Positions 34,801 through 46,800 of a stretch of 64,000 bases of DNA are shown one piece after another (the stretch's first letter is position 1; each line of letters opens with the position of its first letter). Source of the DNA: Pseudisothecium myosuroides. Taxonomy: Eukaryota; Streptophyta; Bryopsida; Hypnales; Lembophyllaceae. The position numbers were made by a program, and so were the translations under genes. The stretch spans positions 46,352,264 to 46,416,263 of the forward strand of contig OX637289.1 in NCBI GenBank assembly GCA_951799445.1. The letters run 5' to 3'. The notes beneath the pieces are model-generated. The model worked only from the letters and a program-made list of their open reading frames with translations, was not told the origin of the DNA and made no database searches.

Positions 34801-37800
34801 TCTACATACACAATTTGAAAACACCACGCACAAAACCCCAATCAGAAAAAACTAAACTAGCGCTATCTGGTATTTCATATGTTAAAGTCGTGGGATATCA
34901 TGATCGCCGCAGTCTAACGTAGATCTACCACGTATCGCAAAGCCAGGACTCAGTCGTGGGATTCCACGATGACGAGGTTCTAACGTAATGAAGGTCTGAG
35001 TTGTAGTGTAGGACCATCGGGAGATCCCACGATGGTTAGGTTGAGCACACTCTGATGACCTACAAACAATAAATATGTCTACTCCGACGGCATTCTTACA
35101 TTGTACTCTACTGAGTGTGGTTTGCCCAATAGAGCTGGCTGTGGACTTCCCATACTCCGCCATTTGATTCTCACGTTCAGCAGCTGCTTCGTGAAGTTCT
35201 GCTCCTTCTATTTGCCAACGACATCCTGGTTCAGCGCCCGCGAGAAGTGCACTAGGTCTCCGTGGTGATCTTTGTCCGTCCACACATGTAAAATATTAAA
35301 GGTGGAGGCTTGCTTCTTGTCCTTCTCGGGAATCACACCAAGCCTAATCAGGTCTTTAAATGCCTAAACAGTGTGCTGGCCACCTATTATGTAGTAGTGC
35401 GTCTTTGGGTTTTCGAAGATCTCCTTCTTCGGCGCTTGCTTCTCATAGTGCGACACTACCTTCGTCGGGCCGTAGGGTCCCGCTTTAAGAGGAAGCATTG
35501 TTATGACTCTGTTCTCCGAGTCATAATCAGGTGTGATTCGTGCCTTCCTTGTCAACGCATCAAGTCGCTCTGCCTGAATTCCCCTGTACACGAGCAGTGC
35601 TACTGGTGCCTGGTGCAAATAGTCATAGTGCACGCGGATGAGCTCTCCTTTACTGTTACAGACTGGTTTCCTGCCCCATTTGTACAGGCCACCGAAGGAG
35701 TTCTCGTACAAGGTCCTCATCGCATTCATCTCTTCCGGTGTCATCTTCTTAACGTCTCCCTCCCCTAAAGCCACCGCCCTGTGAAGCGGAAGCAGGGTAT
35801 CTGTTTTTTTTTTCTTTCCGGATTTCCCTACTGCGGCATCATCTTCGTCCCCTGGAGCACCAGCTGCGGACTTCCTCTTCCTGGTCTTCTTCTTGGGGGA
35901 CGGCGTGGGAGCAACCATTGTCACGGCTTCCGGTCAAGCGTTTACATCTTGTAAGTCTTCCAAGATTATGTCCCACTGGTTCTTCAGCTCCTTAGGCTTC
36001 CACCGAGGCTTAGACGTGTCTTTGCACATCAGATGTGACCTTTCAGTCAGAGACTCGTACAGAGTGAGGCTGAACTTCGCGTAGTCAAGGATCAGCCCAA
36101 ACGTTATAATCTCCCCGGAAAGGGGAACCTTCTCCTCTACAACTAGGAGCGCTGTGTCGTCGTCAAGCCCCTTCATTTCAAGTACCCTTAGTCCAGCAGT
36201 CGGGTGCCCCATCTTCCCATTCATCAAAGTGGGAAGAATAGTGGCAGAGCCGTCACTCTCTGCTTTCCAGGCGATACCCCAATGTGTAATCTGCTCGTCG
36301 CATCGAAAAATGGCTTGTGGTGGATGTGGACCGGTGTACTCGAAAGACATAATGTAGCAGTCAATGAAGGTACATAGCTTCCTTGGTGTCAGTTCTTCTA
36401 GACCTTCGTCCACTTGCATTTCACTGCAGCATAGTAGAAGTAGATGTTAGTTTCGACATTGTCCGATAGAGCAGATGGTTGTGCGATATTATTCCCGTTT
36501 CAACTTCAAATTTCATCCTTAGTCATGGGATCCCACGACGGCTATTATTTCGATCTTGACTGAGAAGGAATGGTTTGGTGATCATTTTTATGATCAAGTT
36601 TTATCAACTACCGTTGTCGTGGGATATCACGATCGGTTACATTCACAGACAGTAGTGGGCAGGAGGTTACTGCATCTCAATTCACTTACTGAAGGCGTCC
36701 TGGCATATGACGATGGCATTGATGAACATGGAATGGAGATTGGAATATCTTGGAAGTAGATCGGTGATGATCTGTGAAACTACTCTATGTCGTGGGATCC
36801 CACGATTGATTGTTCACATATCCAGCGCTATTTATTAACGCGCCTGCATCTCAATTTTTCTACCCACGCTAGACTTTCTCGTCGTGGTTTCCCACGACGT
36901 TTTAGTACTTGAATGCTCTAATTAGGTGGGTCTTCTGATTGTTAAGTCACGGTCCAGTGCGGTCTTCACTATCCTCCATTGGGGGATCCCACGATGGGTT
37001 ACTAATCCGCTGCCCGGGCTGTGCCTAATATGTGGTCTAGGTATAGTTTGCATCTCCACATCTGCGCATCGGAGGATCCCACGATGGGCCTCAAACCCTA
37101 GAAATTGGGTGGCGGCGCAGTGGTGGACGGCTAGGGTTTCAAATCAAGGGTCCTACGATGCTCGAATCTATACAGGGATTGCCCGTCGTGGGATCTCACG
37201 ATGCACGGTTTTAGGGTCACTATCCGTGGTAACAGAGTCACGTACTCATTACCGTGTGTTCTTCTCGGCATATGTACTACCGTATTTCTCGGCCATGTTT
37301 ATAACAGCGACTATGACAGAGGCTCTACTACCCTCGTTTTCAGCAAAGTGCGTACCAATGCAATTGCAAACAGCCATACCCTAATTATTGGTATTGTTTA
37401 TAACGTAGACATTGCAAGCAAGAAACGGAAAGTAATGAGAATATAGTTCAAAGTAACTTACGGGTCCTTCCAAACTGGGAGGTTTGCTGTATGCTGGGAT
37501 GGACCTGCTGCCATCGTAGCTTCCGCTTGCACGGGTCCGGCCTTGTTTTCAGCTACTAGAAAAATGCCCTCCCGCTCTTCAAAAGACTGCTACATGAAAT
37601 TCAAATGCAGAAGAAATTGTAACTTCAATCATTCACTGAGAATCACAAACTCCTAACTTGTTTCTTCATGACTAGCCAAGTGAACTTAATTGAAGAGAAG
37701 GTAAAGTAACTTAAATCTAAATTGACGGACTAAATAGCCTATCGCACAAAAAACAAGCGTGTCTGATCATAGTCGTAAAATCCCTGTACAAACTATGTTC

Positions 37801-40800
37801 CTAATATCATTCACAAACGAGTACTGTCTAACTAAATAATATACAATGAACTCTTCGCTCCATTCCTCTTTGGGAGCAACATTCAAACACTCACATCAGT
37901 CCATACACATTGAACTCTAGTTCGTGAACTACATCAAGGTTACTTAGCATTTTAGGATCTACAGTTAATATGAACCGAGAACTGCGATGCGTGAGGAGAG
38001 CCTACAGCTGCGAGGAAGGCGAGTGCTAAACATTCATTGTATCCATGTACTAGAATGATGCAATCTACAAGCTTGAATGGGATCATCAATTCTTTCCAAG
38101 CCTAGAAGCTGAACTCCATAGCAAACGCGCAGCTCCATGCAATCAAAGTTCGACAACGAAGAACTAAATGAACCTCACTGATGGAGTCACATGAAGAAAA
38201 TAAAAATGCTGGTTTGGCTACGACGAACTAACCTGTTGGATGAGCCGGGTGAAGTCCAGCACCTTGTCCTTCTTCTCGCGCACCGCCCCCGCCAGGGAAT
38301 GCTCCACGCACTACCGCACTCCACCACGAGCAAGCGCTGTTGGTCTCCGCGCACCTACACGCCTAGTAAACCGCCAGCGAATTTCCAACACGCTCCTCGA
38401 ATGTCCCCCGACGCACTCAGCTTCGCGCACAGAAGTTCAACGCTCCGCCAACAACTAAAATCGAACCAACCAGCTAGAGAACCTCCACACAACCAAACTC
38501 ACTCAAAATGCAAAGTTTTAGACAACCAAACTCAGGGACTGCAACAACTAGAATGAACGCGCGAGGAAGGAAAGCGGAGAAGCGCACGAAATCAGGAAGA
38601 CGGAGAAGCACACGACGTCGGGAGAAAAGGGTGGCAAGCAGACGTCGTGGGGAGGAAAGGAGACCAAGAGGAAAGGAAACCGTCGGGGGAGTCTGCTGAC
38701 GTGGCGTTGTCAGGTGCAAGACGGCGGAGCTCATGACTGCCAACCCTCTTCATGATTACTGACATCATGAGGAGGGCTTGACTAGAAGTCTCAAGCTAAA
38801 CAATCACTCATTACACAGAGTGGTGAAATTAGGTCGCACAGTTGCACCTCACTAATTTCTTAACATTCAATAATTACAGTATAAATTTTTCTTGTTTCTC
38901 TACAAGAATGCACTATTCTTTATTTAAGTATTGTTGCTATTGGAACTCTTCAAACTCCATGTACAAATAAAAATAATTGTAGAAACGTTTATTCACTTCG
39001 ATGGCTTAATATGAAGTAACTTTGTTGAAATAAGGCAACCTAGTTTCACTATTTTGTCTACCTTCAATTAATTAGCACACTTACCATAGGTAACTTCCTA
39101 CTTTGCATCCATAGTTACCTCCAAGTCTTCAACTCCTTTGTTAGTTATACACTTCAAATATCAAGACTCGAAATTAAAAAAAAAGGCAAAACAAAGATGG
39201 AATTAAGTATTAAAGCCAAAAAAAATTAAATGTTTTCCTAAGTGAAATCAAAATAATAGAATATAATTTGTACATTAAACCTTCAATCATAAAGTCAATC
39301 ATACTATACTAGGGGTTTAACAATGTTAGGTAAAAAAATTACTAAAATAAGTTTCATTGAAGCCCTACTTTCCATGGAAAGAAAAAATAAATTAATTAAT
39401 TAAATTAAATTAATAAAGCTCCTAAATTAGAATTCTTGAATTTGGGCACTACGAAAACATCTTGTTATACAACTGTCACTCTTACTAGGGTGACTACAGA
39501 AACGGTTTTAAATAAATTTCAATTGATAACCTAGACTATAAGAAGCTTAATTATTTCTGTCATGACAAATGAAGAAACTAAACAATTTTTCACACACCGT
39601 CCATCCACAAATAGTGCTATTAATAAATAAAATCAAACATACATGAATAATATATGTCGGTATGGAAAAAAAATGTATAAGTTCTAAATACTCCGCTCAT
39701 GAAGTGAAGAGTCATGAGCGGAAAAAGTCCATGCTACGTTTTCCCAAACTTACCCCATAACCTAAAAAAGTCCTCTTGGTCCTGCGATTTAAAGACCTCT
39801 CATTCTATAAATCATGCGTAATGTTGTACGAGTTAATTTGAACAAAAAAATGTAGAAGACAGTTTTATATACTGTGCCCATGCAAACATTAGTTACGAAT
39901 CATGAGCGGTTTAATTTCATGGATTGCTACATTGATTTCTAGGTTTAACTTTGGTTTTGATGAATTTTTTTTTTTTAAATCCACTAAAATATACCTTAAT
40001 TAACATAATGAACTTTTATTTCAAGTTTGCACTTGTGTCATTTTTCTAGAAAATGATTAGTTCACATTATTTAGTTAAATAGACATCATTGTAACGATTT
40101 ACATAAGTACACAGGACATTGTTGATGATTGTCCTATCTAATTCTTTCTCATTTATCTCCTAGGCAATCATTTTGATGTATACAATCAATATGATTGGCA
40201 AATGTGTGATGAAGAAATAATATCTAAATTATCTTATGTATTCCATAATATTAATTGTCTTGCAATCATTGGATAGATATAGATAAGAGCGTGATTGCCC
40301 CAAATTTTTTGGGCATCCTAGGTATTTATCTATTTAAGTAAATTGGGTTTTGGAGCATATCTGGAGACAGTTCTCCAAACTAGTACGTGACCAAGCCGAG
40401 CCGCCCATGGTCTTCGGATTACTTGCAAAAAATAGAAATTAAAAAAAACAATGTCAAACAAAGGACGTCGGTTTAAAAACGATCTTCAATTTATGAAACA
40501 AATAATATTAAGTTACAACTTAAATTTTTTGTTTTCAAATCGACATGTAATATATATCGCACTTTTACAAAACGTAACATCCACTTTTCCCGCTAATGAC
40601 TTCATGAGCGGAGTATTAAAAAGTTATACATCAAACCAACATGTACTGTTTTATGTATGATTTATGGAATGAGAGTTCTTTGAACCGCCGACCAAGGGGG
40701 ACCTATTTAGGTTACGTGGTAAGTTTGGGAAAACATAGCATGGAGTTTGTCCGCTCATGACTCTTCACTTCATGAGCGGAGTATTTACAACTTGTACATT

Positions 40801-43800
40801 TTTTTCCCGTACCGACATGTACTCTCTTATGTATGAAAGTCCCTGACATTTTTAAAATGAAGCCATTCCATGGCAGGGCCCGTTTCATTCCCAATTTTTT
40901 TTACTTCACGTGAAGATGAATTTTGCAATGGGCAAGAAGTGAAAATAGTGGTGGAATCTAAATCTTAAGAGCAATTCCAACTTCCACGATAGAATTTTAT
41001 GCATGCATGTATGAACCATCCATGACATTTTTAAAATGAAGCCATTCCATGGAAGGGCCCGTTTCATTCCCAATTTTTTAAATTTCACGTGAAGATGAAT
41101 TTTGCAGTGGGCAAGAAGTGAATATAGTGAAGGAATCTAAATCTTAAGAGCAATTCCAACTTCCACGATAGAATTTTATGCATGCATGTATGAACCATCC
41201 ATGACATTTTTAAAATGAAGCCATTCCATGGCAGGGCCTTTTTCATTCCCCATTTTTTTTTAATCACGTTAAGATGGATTTTCCAACGGGCAAGACGTGA
41301 AAATAGTAGTGGAATCTAAATGATCCTAAGAGCAATTACAAATTCCACAATAGAATTTTATGCATGCATGTATGAAATTCCATGACATTTTTAAAATGCT
41401 GCCATTCCATGGCAGGGCCTTTTCCATTCCCCATTTTTTTTAATTCACGTTAAGATGGATTTTCCAATGGGCAAGAAGATAGTGAAAATAGTGGTGGAAT
41501 CTAAATCCTAAGAGCAATTACAATTTCCAGTCTTCCACAGTAGAATTTTATGCATGCATGTGTGAAATTCCATGACATTTTTAAAATGAAGCCATAATTC
41601 AATGGCAGGGCCCATTGCATTCCCAATTTTTTTATTTTCATGTGAATTAGAATTTTTCAATGGGCAAGACTAGAAAATAGTGGTGGAATCTAAGGCTGGA
41701 GCAATTACATTTTTCTAAATCAAATTTTATGCATGCATATATGAAATTTCATGACTTTTTAAATATTATTTAAACCGTTTCAAGCCATCACGCATTTCAT
41801 TCCCGATTTTTTTTTTCACATCGGTGGAGATTGTTCAAATAACAATAACAAATAACAATATTACGTACATTGTTGTCAAATAATGATGTAGATGTATACC
41901 ACGTTCGATCATTTCAAAAATCCAGATGAAGATTGCATGACCTACAATACTCTCATGATAGACATGATTCCAAGTTTAAGCATTCATCACCCGTCAAAGT
42001 GCATTAACAAATTTGAAAGCATTTAACTCATTCAATCATTCAGACTGAGGTTTAAAATACAAAATAAATAATGGTTCAGTTTGTTCTTTGTTCCATCATG
42101 ATTGCACATCCAAAGTCCTTCACAAGGGGCTTTTTTGCGTTTCCCTCTCTCACTTTCCCCTATGTAAACGACAATCTTATGACTTTTCCTTGTGTCAACG
42201 GATTGTGACACAAGGAGAAGTCATGGATTGCCCTTTCCGCAGGGAAACATCAGAGAGGGAAACGCACAAAAGCCCCTGGTGCTTTATTTAAAAATTCCTA
42301 GATGAACTAAAAATTGTGTCAATCATTGTTTAATCCGTAAAGTCTCATATGAAACCATAGGATGTTGTACTACACAACAAGAATTATATATGAAATCAAT
42401 CTGTTAATTGACATTTTTAATTAGAAATTTTGAGTTAGATTGAATTTTAAGTTTATATGTTCCCAGTCGGAGATGACGTAAACTTAATTGAGGAAAAAAT
42501 TGGAAACGAATAATCAGCGTCATTTTCATTTTTCAAAATACCCTAAACCCGTAAACCCGTAAACCATGAACTGCAGACCCTGAAAACGTTAATGTAAAGC
42601 GCTGCCACTGTATACCCTAAACCCTATTAAACCCTAAAACCTTGAACTCTGAAACCGTGAACACTACACTACAACATGTACCCTAAACCCTATGACCGTG
42701 GATGGTAGACCCTATGATTGTGGACCCTAGACTCTAAGATTGCATTCATTGGAATAGAAAATAACAAATATGAACATTCGAGAGTTCAAAATTTTTGTTG
42801 ATTCTTTTTGTAAGTGAGGTGTTCCACATGTTTCAGGTGCTCAAGCTTTTGGGTTCACGAGATTTTGTACAGTTCGTTTCTGTAGGATACGTATAATCAG
42901 GTCGTGTAGGGGAAGAATTTCGAGTATTGATCGGGGAAGCGTGTGACATTTTGTGAAGTGAAAGTCTTCAGAGTTTGATCCGCTTTGGTCAAAGCATCAT
43001 TGACTCCTAGAAAACGGTGCAACGATACCATCCTTGAATGCGGCGAATTTCAAAATGTCAGTGAAGAATCGGAATTTCAGTAAAGCCTGGATTTCCGAAG
43101 TTCCAGTCAGAAAGTCAAGAGCCCCACGCCCTCCCTCCTTGTGGTCGGAGATGCACAAAATTCGAGAATGCAATCAACTTCTGAAGTGAAGGACCGCACG
43201 TACCCCCCAGCCATTGTTGATTGTGGCACGGCATTCAAGAACGCATCCAACATTCGAAATCAAGGATCGCTTGGTGATTTCAAAATTCACGGCGGGAATT
43301 CAGAGCTGAAGAATTCCAACCAGCCACCTGGTTCATAACCCGAAAAGAACCTGGAGCTTGCTCTTTTTGTTTGCACACGTGAACAAGCGGAGCAGGCTGC
43401 GGAGTGGCGAGTGGGTGTCTGCCGGCGTTGGCGACAGAGTGGGCGTGGAGGCGCACGAAGTTCTAACCGAGGTAGTTACTGCAAGGTAAGAATGTATCCC
43501 TTGCAAGTGTTATGCGATTCCGAATGTCGAGGATTTTGTAGTCGAATTGACGCCACTGCACTCTGTCACAAACTGAGGATGTTGTAGATTGAGAGTGAAA
43601 CGGAGTCTGACTGCGATAATTTTCTTTGCGCATTGGTCTCATTTTGCGAAAAACTCATGTGCTTAAGGGGTCACCATGCTGTGGTGACATCGAGGTTCCT
43701 TTTGAATCGCGGGACGGCACTGCTCTGAGGGCAAGTTGATATGAGAACCTTGTACGTGGATGACAACCGGTCAGAACGTCTTCACAAAGTAGTGAAATTA

Positions 43801-46800
43801 GGTTGCGTTAGGAATTAGAGGAACTTGCATGAGGAAAATCCAGCCATCAAATTCAACTACTTCTAAGAACGTTTCCTATTGTACACATGGAGGTTCAGGA
43901 GTCTCAATTACAGCAAAATCCACTTTAAAAGTAGAGAATTTTTGTACAGTAACTGAGAATATTTATAGTGTCGAATGTCATGAAACCAGTGACAGGAAAC
44001 CTAATTTCAATATCTTCTGTAGATACGTTGGTCTATGATAGTAGAATACGTGTATATATCCAACATTCATAATCATCGTGGGATCCCACGACCTCTACAT
44101 ATAGAGCGTGGCGAGACCTCTCAATCTTCGAGTCTAGAGATATCGCGGTGTGGTAGTCGGGAGATCTCCTATCATTTCGTCGTGGGATCCCACAATCGAT
44201 TGAACCTTGGTTGTGGCCTTCCTTGTGCACTTATAGGTGCCTTACTTGTCGATGACCGTCATACTCCTCGTCCATCTTGTATGAGCATCGTGGGATCTCA
44301 CGATCGTTTTCGGTTGGCACCAGGTTCTCCAACTTGGGGGGGGGTTCACAAACACTCTACTGAAAAATACACGATGCCGTTCTCGTGGGATCCCACGATT
44401 GATTGATAATATATTGGGGACTCGTAAGAGTGATTCAATTTGACCTAGTACTTCATTTGTATTTTTGTAGCGGTCTATGTGATTCCTTTGGAGGATCTTA
44501 GATTACCAGTATCTCTGGTTTAAGTGATTGAGCGCCAGGAGTGTCGTGGGATCCCACGATGTACAGAACGTTCTTTGGTTAATGTCTTCTAACTTCTACA
44601 ACGTTTTCCTGGATGCCTTGGCTTCTTCCCAGTGGTTCTGGAACGGCCCTCGTGAGATCGCACTATCGCGTCTGGGCTTTCGAACTTCATGTTGACAGTA
44701 ACTAGATTCACTTGTTCATGTTGCATTGCCGTGTGATCGTGAGTTCCCACGACTGTATAGACGTTGATGCTTCTATCCTTCATGTTGTGAGGTTACAATG
44801 CCATGAATGCAGCGCTCTTCTGTAGACATGCCTAACTCCTTGAATGTATGATGTACAGGTTTTACAGCTCGTTTTAATCTCGTCCAAGGGATTCGATAGA
44901 ATTCACTCTGACAATGGATTCATTCTGTGAGTCTGCTGCTGACGCGATAGTTCCGTATGTGGACGGAACGCATATAGAGGGTGAATCACAGGATTCCACT
45001 GATGGATGTAAAGCGTTTGTGAATGGTGATTGGGTTAATCTGTTTGTACTTGGATTTGGTGAAGTTGGATCAGGGATTGTTAAAGAGGTTCGTCCCCAGG
45101 GCCAGTGGCTGGGTGTGCCCATACTTGTTGAGCCTTGGATTTACATTCTGGTGCGACCTCAATCTATCAAATTAGAATTCCAGGATTTGAAATGCTTTCC
45201 CTGTCAGAGGGGTATGAACACATTAGAGGATGTTCAAGAGAATGTAGTGTTGTGGAGAGCCGCCAACGTTGTTAGAGCGTCGGGGGATCCCCCGATGGAT
45301 CCATGTCCGTATGTTCGTCAAGGAGCTTGGTTTGGACTTGATGTGCATCGGAAGGACGCCGACGGACTCCTTGTTTCCTCGGGTCGTATCATTTATTGGA
45401 GTCCGGAGGATCATTTCCAAGAGGAGACACTTGGTGAAGGTTTCATAGGTGTGACAGTCCTCGATGTTTTTGTAGGTGACACCGAAGCCATAATGTCTCA
45501 CGACAGGTGGCCAATTTCGGAGTGCTGGTTTCCCAACAGTCGTACGTTGAAGGAGACAGTGGATCATTTTGTCGCCATTCCCGATATCGATGACCCTCTC
45601 GCTTACCTCGGAGGTAGAATGAAAGCACCATACCGGTTTATAGTTCGCAAACCCAATCTGGAACTGAAGGAATCGCAGTACTCCCGCAAAACGGTAGACG
45701 AGGAGATTCGGAAAGTCAGCTCGGAGAAGTGCTACAGACGTCTGTGTTGTCAACATTATAACCAGGAGCTCACGCTGTTAGTAAGGCAGAAATACTACTT
45801 GAAGTCGTTTGACGAGCGCCGTGAATATGGGATTGGAGTGGGAGGACAACTACACGAAAGGTACGGGGAGCAGAAGCAGAAATATGTCACGCTACAGGGA
45901 GTTGATGTTTGTGGCAAGGCGTGGTACATAATTCACGGCATCCCGAAGTCCACTTACCACAGTTACATCGAGATGTACAACAACGGCGTCGTATCAGGGA
46001 CGCATGGAAACAAAGGGGTTAAGCGCCCGCGGACTCGGACTGTTCAGGTCGCTGGGACTATGAAAGCCATTATTGACGACAATGCTGATCAAATGCCCCA
46101 CCAAATGCGCGGAATCGGGAACGGGCGAACGGACACTCTAAAATTCCTTCCTCCCGGAAGAAATTGGAAACGAGTCTGAGCAGACGCCAACGAGGTAGTG
46201 CCCCTAATCTCCTGTCACTGCTTTATTGGTCGTGCAATCTCCCGACGAGATCAATGATCGTGAGATATCACGATCACTGTTTTGGTGCATTGCTTGTCAT
46301 TTGCATTCCTTCCCCTTCGCTCATACTGATACTTAAGCGTACCAGTTCTGGATGTGCAGTTGAATGCCGACTACGGTCTGCCGCCCGTGAGCCAGTCGAC
46401 TATTAGTAGACTCAAGCGGGAGCACTTCAACAACGTCTCCATTAAGCCTGTCGGAAGTTCGTTTGCAAAATGTACTACGTGCGACGATCTACAGCAGTTT
46501 ATTCTGAAGTCTCCGAAAGGAAGCCCCGAATACGTGGAGTTTGTGAAGCAGCGGACTCATCATTTCAATCACGAAGCTTCTTGCCGTCGTTTGTATGCGT
46601 CTTGGCGTGAGGAATCCAAACGAGATCCTCGAAGAATTTTATGTATAATTCATGACAAGATGGATACATCCAAGACAGCTCTACCCAGACTGCGTGTGAC
46701 AACGAAGGCCACGGCCGGTTTGGGGCAGCTTCCGATGAGCGTTACTGGAATGGTAGCTCATGGCCATGGTAACGGTGCATACGCCCATTATGCTCCATCT

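Larger units (their letters stand above)
31018..38345 (-). pseudogene. Giant ParB/Srx-like gene of the 21.6-kb element, multi-exon, nonsense-riddled
   Basis: Exons join in phase: up to ~38345-38233, 37586-37462, 36423-35100, 34643-33285, 33184-32951, 32825-about 31018. The second exon ends NLPVWKDP, joined to EMQVDEGLEEL. The ParB-like core is THYYIIGGQHTV (stop) AFKDLIRLG near 35350-35400, followed by VHFSRALNQDVVGK. Exon 34643-33285 (AFHPSVATIFAGAKAKDI...) ends in a Rossmann-like, possibly methyltransferase-derived region (STAVLLTDAEG, YNVFVVFIFG). The last exon is long, low-complexity and basic/acidic (SKRKPRKKPVK, ERREGPLSDDELE) and holds in-frame palindromes. In-frame stops are TGA 35934-36, TAG 35364-66, TAG 35208-10, TGA 33906-08, TAG 32088-90 and probably one TAG near 38310. 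Reading frame and exon phases are otherwise kept, so decay is recent. The 5' end is uncertain. Confidence 0.7.
38812..43810. other. Palindrome-free core of the 21.6-kb element, probable nested insertions
   Basis: About 5 kb of A/T-rich DNA without a single palindrome copy and without a gene. A ~25-bp sequence with pattern CACARAGTRGTGAAATTAGG is present at both edges in direct orientation (38814-38838 and 43783-43807, about four mismatches). Inside are a long-TIR fold-back (39638-40835), a ~179-bp satellite (40845-41790), a 153-bp hairpin MITE (42125-42277) and degenerate telomere-like DNA (42540-42735). It looks like younger or unrelated DNA between the two divergent genes. Confidence 0.5.

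Noticed and set aside
34882..35283. Minus-strand 133-codon frame between giant-gene exons
   Set aside because: It overlaps the true exon in another frame and runs through an intron full of palindromes.
40712..41267. Three similar 60-codon minus-strand frames with KALPWNGFILKMS
   Set aside because: They are the same phase of the ~179-bp satellite. The unit is not a multiple of three and later copies are closed.
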